A DNA stretch of 64,000 nt from Phoronis australis. Lineage: Eukaryota > Phoronida > Phoronidae. The position numbers and the translations under genes are program-made. Of the stretch, positions 20,891 through 32,800 are shown piece by piece. The notes under the pieces are model-generated. The model did no database searches. It saw only the letters and a program-made list of their open reading frames with translations, and was not told where the DNA came from. Numbering within the stretch: position 1 is the stretch's first letter; each line of letters opens with the position of its first letter. The stretch spans positions 66,037 to 130,036 of the forward strand of contig NMRA01000795.1 in NCBI GenBank assembly GCA_002633005.1. The letters run 5' to 3'.

Positions 20891-23800
20891 NCTTCTTTCA
20901 CCTTCATTGCTGCAAGACAGAGATATGAGAGAAGATTTTGACTTTTGACTTGGCAATGGCAGATTTTAAGGTCGCCGTGACTGTGTCACATTTCACTTAA
21001 TCAAATGGCTTTTCATATAACCGAAGCAAATAATGATCTGGTTCACATCAGTGAGTTAATACAGGTAAACCTGATGCTTATAGTTTTGTAGCTTTGAGTT
21101 GTGGCAGTTTTGTCAACCCAATTTTCCCATCTTAGCTAGACCTGGTCGGTCGGTCAGTGTCAGTGAGTCGCAACTTGTGGCAGTGCCAACTTGCATCCAT
21201 TGAATCATTGATGGCTTCTGATTCCTTGGTATGGCAAATGGATTGTTGGGTGACAAAATGACTGGGCAGTGGAGTGCTCTGTGATGTTCAAACACTTTAC
21301 TAGGAAATGGTAATAGTGTGCCTGAACTTGGAATCCTGCTTAGTTAAAGATAATCTCGGAAGTGAGTCACTGAGTGTTGCTTGAACTTGGAATTGAATAT
21401 TCTTTTGAGCAAAAAGATAAAATTTTTGTTCAGTGAAAAGAATTTTTGTAATTATTGGCCTCGCGACATTTTTCCTTTACCGTAACTAATGTGTCGCTTA
21501 ACCGGAGGAATATGTGAATGGCTAAATCGATTATTGTTGGTGAAACTGATCGCCTATAGTATAGTTGAAGAAGTTGGTTAAAATTAACATTATTTTATTC
21601 AAATGTAACTTGATTTAGTGCAGTGAAAATTTTTATGAACATGAACGCAATTATTTGAGTGAACTTGTCAAGTTGCTTGCGTATTTCAAGTTCACACAAC
21701 ACTTTTTTCCGTTTAATCTTGAGATTAAGCAGGATTCCAAGTTCATGTACAGCAGTAATCGGGCAATTTTGGAAATGTTAGTAATCTGTTCACATTAGAC
21801 AGGTGACCCTAATCATTAATTGCATTTTTAACATCCTTCCTTCCAATCATCACTCTTCACAGTCACTCGGCATTGTTTTCAAACAATTGAGTTCCAAGTT
21901 GCAACAGTAGTAGATGTTCTTTCGGTGAATCATATGAGCCTCTGTTAGCTACTTGCTAACGGGCAATTGCCTATTAGCCGAATGGTTAGCACGCTCGCCG
22001 GTTTCATCGGGGTCACTGGTTTAAAAGCCATGTTGGGTAATCTTGGCTATTACTACATAACTTACATCTGCCAAGAAATTTTTTTCTGATCATGAATAGT
22101 AAATCTTGTTCAATAATGACAAAAGGCTTTTTATTACAATTGCTCGACTGATTCACGACTTTGTCCGTAATTTGTCTCAGTGACTAATTCCAATGTGCCA
22201 TTTTAAAGCAATTTACTCGAAACATCTGCAACTGTCAAAGGTGCGTCTTGAAGAGATCGAGTAATTAACATCAATGATGTTGCGTTGTTTTTAATCAATT
22301 TAGTACTCATGTCTGCGACTGCACATCTTTCTGTAGGTGTTTGAATTGCATTAATAATGTGAAAGAAATGGACAAAAATTGATTTTGTTTAGTATATACT
22401 GCCCATACAACGGGTTGTAGTCGTTCGATGTCTGCAGTCTTGATACATGTTAATTAATTAAAACTGATTGCGTAAATAAGGATTATTCTTTGTATTTTTA
22501 AATGAGTTTTTACTGGAGACGTTTTTACTGCCTGCGGTCTTACCTAGTTAGTCCCTGATTTTTGGAATTTTTTAAGATTTGATCACAAGCCTTGTACTCA
22601 AAGTTGCTTTTTCCCCCACTTAGTAGACAAAAAAGAAAAAAAATTTATACATTTATTGAAAATGAGAACATCACAAAAAGACAAGAACGCCAAATACACG
22701 CATACCCAGCACCTTGACTACTAAGAAAAACAGTTTCAAAGTTACACCATCTTTTTGTATACAATTCTGAATTCAAATCCTTTCGATCACTATACTTTTC
22801 ACTTATATCATATTTTTGATAAAGTTAATAAATCTACTTAGAAGTAATCTTTTCGATACGAACTTTTAGGTATAAATAAACTGTTTACCCAATAATAAAA
22901 CAATGTTTTTAAAATTTCCCTTTTTATCAAAAAAGCCAAAAATAACATTGCTGCAGGAGAGAGTGCTGACACACTGAGGATTTGCTTTGTTTAAAATTTG
23001 GTTATTATCTTTTGTCCAAAATGAATTTATTGTTTCACATTCCCAAAATAAGTGTTTCAAAGTCTCTTTCGATTGTCCAAAGAAGGAATAAGAGTCGTCA
23101 TCCGTAACTGTCACAAAGTTGGTCTCATGATGTTCCGTATTGTAGCAGGATCTTATTTCTCCTACCAACTCCAGTCACAGGCAATGCGTGCGTGCATCAT
23201 TTTCAAATTCGCAATTTTAGGGTTGGCTATCCTCAATAAACTTTGAAACGTTTCATTGAGTTTCTGGTGGTCTCAATATTGTTGTTGGTTAGGAAAATAG
23301 CTAGTTTTGTTGTGGTGAAGAACATTTTGAGACTGATTTTATGAGAGTAAAAGGTCCTAATTCAAATTTCGGCTTTAACCAGCTTAACTGGCTGCTTTAA
23401 GGATCTGTAGATTTTCATGAAATTTATCATCAGTAATTGAGGTCCTTGATGTGCTCGCGAATAATTATTCCACTCAGCTATGAACAATAAAATACTAACT
23501 GGATGACTTTATTCTTCTGACAGAGTAAAAAGAATGTGTGGCTTTTGATTTACTAGATGGCAATAGTAAAATGTTCACGGTTTGGAATTTTCCTCGTTTT
23601 TGGTTTCAATTTCCTCTTGGTTTCACTTTGATCTTATTTGATTTCCAGTTTCCTATTTTTCCACCTCTTTTTATCATTACTTTGCTTTATTTATGCGAAA
23701 CGTTTGTTTCACTTGAATTTTACAATACAACACAAGCTTATTTATTTGTAGAACGATGCAATAACATCACGGGGAAAGTTGTCCTCCTTTTTTGTCACTG

Positions 23801-26800
23801 GTCATTCCAAGCCCTGAATGTTCTTACCTAACAGAAACATACACGCATTCAAGTTTTCAGCAGATACACCAACACAGCTACAACTATTTACCTGATAACG
23901 TTTTGTCATAAATAAGTAAATTATGAAACTCGGCTAACAAGAATCGTTATGGGCATTGCCATCAGAATAAGTTGGCCTGCAATGGATGATTTTATGCTTG
24001 CGTCAAAGTAAATTATGATTGGAAGAACTAGTAGCACTCTCGTAGACTTTGTTTGGGTTGTAAGGAAGTTGTTAGTATGTTGTATTTCACTTTCTCACGT
24101 CATGAATTGCTTTCTCTGTCTTCAGTTACAGGATGTGGGAATTCCATTAGACCAGGTCACCTGGTGTCGTGTTACGCTTACCTCCGACACATGGATATGT
24201 GTTCGACACAACCCTGACGACAAGCCTCAGAAGAATGGTGGCAAACATAAACACCGATGCCTTGTAAGTTTGCCTATAGTTTCCATCCACCTGTTTGTGC
24301 CTGTGCGTGTGTAAAACCAAGTCACAATGCTTCCTACAGTATTTTTCCTTTTAAAATAGGGGAATGTTTCGTGACATGTGACTTAGGACTGAAGACAGAA
24401 ATTTCGTCTCGCGTTCCTACTTCACAATTTTTGAAAAGACGATTAGCCAAGTAATTATGCCTCTGCATCTATCAAGTTCCTTTATGGATTTTTATTAGAT
24501 TTGGCTAATAGATTTCTATTAAAGAGTCGATGGCACGTTCCATTTTCGGTTGGATTCATCATATTCTGCGTCCCTATTGGACATCTTTATTCTTTTCACA
24601 ACTGTGTTTGGCGTCCGTCTCTCTAGCTGCTGAAGCATTTGAAGGATTATTATTGAAACTTACAGTGGAGAAGAGTACACCTGACATTGAATTTGATACG
24701 ATGAGACCGACTACTGTGGCGTCCCCAATTGGCAATTTAGGTTTTCTTTCCTTATGGCTCTATATCCATCAAGGAGATGACAGTTATTTTGTTTCAGACA
24801 TATTTCACTTATGCTCTGCCCACTAGTTACTTGTTATATGATATTAGATGGTACTTAGAAACACCTCTAGAAACATACCACTTGCGATGCAGCCGTGAGC
24901 ACATTTCAACGCTTTGCGTTTCTTTTGTTCCATGCTCAGTGGCTTATTGCATTGGCTGCAGATATTTCAAGTTTTCTTTTCTTGACAACAGCTATCTGGT
25001 GGAAGTTAGATGAACAGTAAAGTAAACTGTTCACATTTTAAATGAAATTTTTTTTTCCTCCATATTGCACACTAAATTGAAGAACTTTTCTTCACAAACG
25101 GAGTTTTCACCAAACAATTCCATGCTAGGGTGTCTTTTTTGCCAAACTGTCTGTGATATGATCGCAAATTCCAGAACATCCCTTCAGTCCTATTCTATTT
25201 TGATGACTGGCTTGTGGGGGGGTGTGCCAAGATATTAATAGCCACATACTGAAATACCACAGCACCCCCTGATTCTCCAAAAATTACCCATGATGCTAGG
25301 TGCCTGTATAGAAAAAATTGTCCAGACTTTCATCATTCTAGTATAAGTGAAGTTTAACTGCAGCATCGCATGTAGTGAGTTGTAATATAGACGATAAGAT
25401 TTGTGGGCCGTAATTTGTTGTAGGTTTCTTGTTGCCTCGCTCAAAACGTTTCCTAGCCTAATCTTAGAACTAAATGAGAAGCCAGTGTGACCCTCAGTGG
25501 GATAATTGCTCGCTTTCTCTACAAAAGGCTGTGGGTTCAAGTCCCATTATGGCACACTGTTAGACCCTTGAGTCAAGTCTCTAGCTCCTGAGCTTGGGTT
25601 TTAACATTATATATTTTATTTTTTAGCCTTTCTAAAGCTTTGTCAATCATATAATGCATTTTTGTTCAAAAAGGTGAAGTCAAATTCAGGATTTCATCAT
25701 CATTTTAAACTCTCCAGCTACTTTTTTACTTTGTTTGGCCTTAAATTGTGACCAGTGTGCTCTGCCTTGATATAATTTATCGTATATTGACATTGGTTCT
25801 AATGTTATAAACCCGAGTACAATGACTCACTGATAAAAGTTGATGTTTGTTCCTTGATTGGATTGTAATTGACATGTACATCCTGTTGATGGTGACTGGA
25901 ACATGTGCGATTTGTGTTATTTAAATGTCTGGATGTATTACTTAGCTCTACGTAGGATTCGATCCTAGGTTAAACACTACTTTAAGTATTTGTTGATTAG
26001 TGCAACAGACAGACTTTTAATGTTTTGACTAAGCTTTTACCCTTAAGGTCACATTCTGGTATTTGTAAATAAACAAGTGTAACTGAACAATATAACTGTG
26101 TTATTCAGTGAAAATCTGTTGAAACTAAAACTTGCAATCAGACGTGTTTAATCTATGAGATATTGTCGGGTATTTAGCCAAGTCTATAAACCTTGAGATT
26201 TTTAGAGGGTTAAAACTCGGTAATATGTATTTTCTAAAAGTAGAAGGCCTGGATACTTCTGTAGCAAAATAACATACAGCGTATCAATAACATGGCCAAA
26301 TTTTGTTCAATAGTTAAATTTTCATTATGAAATCTCAAAAACGCTATTACAGTTTCGTAATTTATCAGATTGTTTTCGTTTGATGGAACTTTTTTTAAAA
26401 ATCATAAAAGTGTACTATTTTGATAGCCCCTGATGCAATCGTGGAAAATTGTAAAAGCAATTCCTAATAGTATTTCGGAGAACAATCCATAAGGTATGGT
26501 GTCTGAAAGTTTCATATGAATCCAATCTGCCGTTTCTGAGATATGTTGTTTGAAAGTTTCCCAAATTTGACCATATTTCAATGGGCTGTAAGAAAAGCAA
26601 GACTGCTTTATGCAAAATTATGCAAGACATGAGTGTTTCACAAGTAAGTTTGGGACTGTACTTGTGCATACGATCAAAATAGCTGCCACCTAAATAATTG
26701 GTCGACAAGGCTGTAATGTTGGGATGTAGTAAAAGTCACCATTTCCGTTCAGTGAGTGCTGATTTCACTTCGCAAGGGCCTTGCGTTTATGTAACATGTC

Positions 26801-29800
26801 CTTGCTACTACGATTTGCATTCAGCATCGTTGTTTTGCGAAACACTTGATCATTGGGTCATCTTGTTTTTAGGTGACTATACTGAACCCATACAGGAACA
26901 GTCTTCCCAATGACAGTTGGCATGCTGTGGCAGACTCAGCCATGATGAACTCTCATCAGCCAATCATTGCCTTGAAAGGTTAGTAGCCCCATTATGGTCT
27001 ATCCTATGATATTTGGTATTTTAGCAACTACAGTAAATACTGCCATTGGTGAACTTTGATTAGCCAATTGAAATGTTAGTGGCCTCATTTTGAGCACAGA
27101 CTGTGGATTGTGCTCAGCATTCATGCGTGTAACAAATCAGTGGCTCCCACAATTTTCTTTTTAATTCTCAACAATAGCTTGGACGTTTTGGTGACATTAA
27201 CATTTTTGTTTGTGTGGCTTTGAGATGTGGTATTTTTTGGTCGCTGTATTTGAGGACTCTCCATGTATAAACATTTTGAATTTCAGCCGGATCTCGTTTT
27301 CAAGTGTTTAATCTTGAATCCAGGGTGCTACTTCATCAGTATAGATTTCAGGAGGTCATTCATTTCTGGACATGGATCAGTTCAGACGTCATCGCCATAG
27401 TTACGGAAACAGCTGTCTATCACTGGTGCTTATTTAAAGGTAATAATTACACGTTAATTAGGCACCTCATTGCCCATTTCTATAATTGCTCCAGCAAATG
27501 TTCAGTGTCATCACCAACTCAATATGTCTGCCACTATTTTGTATGTAATCCATCGTGATCAAAGAGAAGCATTTCTTCTTGTCTGCTTCAGGGTTAATGT
27601 GAGAATAAACAGACACTGTCTCCTGGTTTCACTGCTATGCCTGCTTGTATCGCTTAGACTCCACAAAATTATTTGTTAAGGTTATGGAGAGCCTTATCGA
27701 CAAGTTGACGTATTTAGCCAAATGTCTACAAAACTTTAGATGTCGACTCCATAGAAGTGTGAATTTTCTGATAGACAGTAGAAAGCTTGTGGAGTTTCAT
27801 TTCTTACTTTATACCAATCTGCCCTCTATTGGGTGGGTCGCATATCCAAATCTTAAATGAGTGAAAAAGAAAATTACATTGATCCTAGCAAAACAACAGT
27901 ATCAGTTAAAATGATCAAATTTCATTTGATATAAATGTTCGAGATGAAGTCTCAAAAACACTGTTGTACTAAATTGTTTTTCAGTTTTCATTTCATGCAG
28001 CATTTGAGATTTTTCATATAAATCATTAAACTGCTATTTTTGATAGCCTCAGAATGGAGCGTTTTCAAAGCAATCCCCGACAGCGTTTTGGAAAACGTAG
28101 CTTAAATCATAACATCTGAAAGTTTTATATGAATCTGATGTGCCATTTTTGAGCTATGACATTCCGAAATTATCCAATTTTGGACGCTTTCTAGGGTCCT
28201 CCGTCACCTTAACACCACTGTTGTTGAAAATTTATCTGGTGCATAGAGGGTGGTTGGTGATTAAGGCTGAACACATGGATAGAAAATATCGGTAAAATGA
28301 TACCAATAGTGCAGTTTTTTTCGTATCTGTTCCAGACAAATTAAGCTACAGGAAATGTATTTAAAAACTCAGACACTGAGCGCTATTTAGCCACATTACT
28401 ACGGAACATCTAGATCCACTCAATGTTTATGTGTTGAAATTGCTCTCTAATTGAAATCGTTCCTTGACATTTACAGAGTGTGGTATTTTTGTTTTGAAAT
28501 ACAAAAATACCCTCAGACACTTATTGTATTGGCTATGCCTGGATACGTGTGATTGAAGAGGCGTGTTGAAAACATTGCACGTCTTTGTAGTTAACGTTGA
28601 TTATCCCCCATCATCTCGCTGTTCATTGATTACACTTGAGGTGCCCACAATGATCATTACTATAGTCATGAATTGCGTTCTGCAAAAGTTCATCATACCT
28701 CTATAGTGGCATGATTTGTATACTAGTCTGTTTTGTAGACAATTCCTATTAATTGTATACTCAACATGTGGGCGCTTTTGTAACGTTACACATCCTGATT
28801 GCTTCACTGTCTAGGTGAACATCAAAGGTATTTTACACCCTGTTCTCGCCAAAGTGAATGTAACTGTTAAAACCAATTTGAATGTTATAACTCTTAGTCA
28901 GTACCGTTTTTTTAAAAATGTAACTGTAGCGCGGTAATAACTCTAATGAGGGTGTTTTAGAAAGAGGTTTTAACAGTATGTTGTAGCTCAATGTGAACAT
29001 AGCAGTTGGAAAAGTTATAACTCAGTAGGTGGCGCTTTTGTCAAATCTCAGAAGTAATGGTGCACTGAACCACTTACTGAGCAAGCACCAAATGGCAAGA
29101 TTGTCTACAGCACAAATTGGCTGACCTAGAACTGCCAAACAACATGTTGTGGAAATCAACGACATTTTGTGAGTCTGCTCAAAAATAGCTCGGCAAAAGG
29201 ACAATTTATGAGAAAGGGAAGCAAGAAAATTACAAAAACAGACTTGGTAGCTTGGTATTACTTTTGATGTACAATATTATATTTGATGTCATGCTTTTTG
29301 GTATGAAAATGGCACATCCGGTTTGACTGGAGATAATTTGATCAGATGTAAGATAATTTGTTAGTGTTGGCTAGAACATGTGAATTAGGGTTGCAAAAGT
29401 TAGAACTGTCAGTGTGAAGGTTAACTGTTACATAACAGTTACAGCTGTTGAAAGAGTTACAACCTGGACTTCTCAGTTCTTGTATCACGTCCAACGGTTT
29501 GCCTTAAAAGTCGACCGAAATTTTCAAAGGCCTAGTTATTGTCTATGCCTTCTTCAGTGTAGGTAGTGCTATATGAAGTACTACGTCATAAACACAGGAA
29601 AGTTTGTCACCTTCTTCATCCCAGTTCGTTGTACACTCATTTTTTTCTGATTTCTACAGTCAGTGTTATTTTCTTTTCCTACTATATTGGAGCTGTGATG
29701 CCTCCTACATTTGAGAGATGTCCAGGAATTTTGGTTCTCGACTTACAGAACATAGGAAAGAGGTGCATGAGGTCATAGACCGAGTGTTTGCAGGATCGGA

Positions 29801-32800
29801 AAGAAAAGCCTCTTACTGTAATTAATAAGTCTGCAATTACAGATCATGTTATTGACTGTGACAACTAATAAGATTTTTACGGCTTTTGTAAAATCCCTGC
29901 AAGGCTCTAGCTGTAATGAAACTCCAAATTGTTTATATCGGAGGAGAATACTAGTAGTTACCATGGCAATCACAAGCACATGCACCACTGTGGTTTCAGT
30001 TTGATTAACTGCTGTTTTGGAAGGGGACTTTAGCCGTTAAGGAGTCGTGAAAATTGGTTTATGAGCTGAACAGGTCATGATATTTACCAAGTTCCTTGAT
30101 GGATGTACATGAAATTTGACAAATAAATTACTGTCATGGAGACAATACTTGCCCCGTTTCAGATGGATTTGACCTACGCTAAGCCCATTTGGGCTTTTTT
30201 ATTATATTTGCATCTGTTCTTCATTACCTGCCTCCCAAACTGCTTGAGAAATCTTGATGAAAGGTGGAAGGTGTGTTCTTATATTGGCCACGCTTTGTGC
30301 TCCCTACAATAAACTTAATACTGACGCTGTATTAAGTTTATTAGTATTGTTCCATCTAATGAGAATGTTTTAACAATGACCATTCCTTGTATCTACTGTC
30401 ACTACCACTTTTATTGCTATTGGATGTTATGGTTATTATTACACGATGTTTCATCTCCATACTTGATCTTCTTCAGAGGACTCTATGCCCGATCTCATGT
30501 TCAAAAGGCATCATAGACTGGTGTACTACGAAATAGTCCAGTACAAGACAGACAAGTCGTTCCGTTGGTTTGCTCTCACCGGCCTACTGCCTGATGTAAG
30601 TCAGTTGCCTTTGTTTTGTCTCTGATGCGTGTATTTGTTGCCTGGGTCAGCCTTCTGTCCATCCAACCCTGCTGTTCTTGTAGTTTAGGTGCTAAGTTTA
30701 CGTAAAGTATGTTAATGTTGTAGGGATAGTTCAGAGAAACTTGGATGGCTGTAAAATTCGGACAAGCCTAAATAAACGTCAAATATATTAACAATCAAGA
30801 TGTCTTACCACTAAATGAAAAGATTATTCACTTCTTTGAACAACAGTAGGAATTTATTCATCACCTCACTTGAATTACAACAAAGTTTCAACACATATGA
30901 GGCATGTTCAGCACCTTATGTCGCTCTGCCGTCTGTTTCGCGTGGTGATTTCGAAAGTCTGCGGTAGGTACACTGACTTTTCCAAGTTTTATTTAGGTCA
31001 CTTGGTCACTTGTCATGTAAATGAACTTGAATTTACTTGATGCATAATTCATCACTATTTGCAGTTTTATGTGTTAACTCCAATAGAAAAACTTACAAAA
31101 AGCATGATTTTATCAAAAAACGGGTGTCCGAATTTCCCTCCAATTTTTTGTATGCTGCGGGGAAATTCGGACACCCGTGTTTTTAGGCTACTAGATGCTT
31201 TTGTTGACGTTTTCTTAGAGAGATTTTCGTAATCACATGATGACCTCCTGTGTTAAGAGGTCAATCCAAAACTTAATTTGTCAACAACAATGGCACTGTT
31301 TACCACGTGTGCTGCACACTAATTGGTAAGGGCAGACGTAATTCTACGTTGTTTATGTGGCCAGTACATGATGACTTCTGAAATTTTATTATTCGTCTGA
31401 TGATAAGACTACTAAATAATACCTAAAATCATTTTTTGAAATCATAAAGTACTGTTATGTGTTTTGTCCGAGTTTTACCTATTCAGAATTTGCTGGTCCG
31501 AATTTCCCCGACACTCCGTCCGACTTTCCCCACCTGCGTCCGAATTTCCCCAATTTTGACCAATGTTATTATTCTTAAAATTCGAAGGCATTGAAACTGA
31601 ACTAGTAACGGAGAATCTCATTGGTTGCTTTCTCAAAAGATTTGCGGATATCTCATTACTCGTCTAATGTTATTAGCTGACACATAAACCTTCAGTAGTA
31701 GGTAAGCAAGTCAAGCTAGGTGAATTTACCCGAACTTCCCCTATTCATGCTGTCGTAATGCAAAAGATCATTTTTGTAAGATTAGGACTAACTGGCATAG
31801 TCAGAAGTAATCAACAGGGGGAGACAAATGCGAAATAGTTGGCGATGGGGGGTTGAGATGGGTGGCAATCTGGGGGCACTTTTAAATGAACTGGGGTACC
31901 ATAGGCAAAACTGAACTACGAATTACGTAAGTTTTGATTGAGGGGACTTTTTAGCGAGAATGCTAGACATGTCTTTTGTTTAAGGAATATTGGAGTTGGA
32001 TATATGTTTTGATTACTATTGACAGGATGACTGTATTCAAGGAGTGACTCAGCTCTTCTCTGTAGACTACAACATCACGCAGTGTATTGAAGCGCATACC
32101 GTCTGTTTTGCCGAGTATCACTTCGAGAGCAACAAATTCGCATCCACGTTATTGGTGGCTGCAGTGCGCCATGAATCTCAAGTTTTTGGAAAGGTAATAA
32201 TTCCTAGAATTGTTATGGATGTTGTGTGTGTCAATCTTTCTTAATTTTAAATGTGACCAATTGAAGGCAGTATTGGATAATGATGATACAGTATTCTCCA
32301 CAACAGAAAATTCAAACTCTACTGAAGTTTTGTAATTACTGTATGCGTTCGAAAGTTCATTTCCAGACAGTGGAGAGATTGTATGTTAAGTCTTGGAATA
32401 AATGCTTTGAATTGGTACCAAAATCCATAGCGTACTAATTTGCCTATGAAATGGCTAATTTCTCAATACTTTAAACGCGTTGCCCAGGTTTTCAAACTGG
32501 GTGTAAGCAAGCCAAATTCGCCATGACAAAATTCAAACTCGACGCAGTGACTAGTCAAAACAGATTGTGGAGAACACTGAATTTAGTTAATCTCCACAAG
32601 GCTGTTGCTTGGCTTATTTATTGGAGATGCAATATTTCCGTCAGTGGGTCTGTTTAAAACGGTAGAGTCTTGATTGAAGCCGTAAAATAGAATCCTATAT
32701 CTATGACAAAGAATTTAGTCTGAAATGTATAATGTTACCAGTTAATGACTCAATATGGCTGACAGGTGAATTGTTATCATTTTCTCATATAAGTGATACA

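Noticed and set aside
21970-22040. tRNA-like stretch with an A-box-like TAGCCGAATGG
   Set aside because: The B-box equivalent (GGTTTAAAAGCC) is degenerate and the arms do not pair well. It is at most an old tRNA-derived repeat.
24530-24826. 98-codon plus-strand frame in clathrin-like intron 2
   Set aside because: No homology that I recognise, no splice signals in phase with the flanking exons, and skipping it gives a perfect clathrin alignment.
25485-25560. A true tRNA gene
   Set aside because: The B box is good, but the sequence continues in a tail shared with another locus and has no clean acceptor stem; a SINE explains it better.
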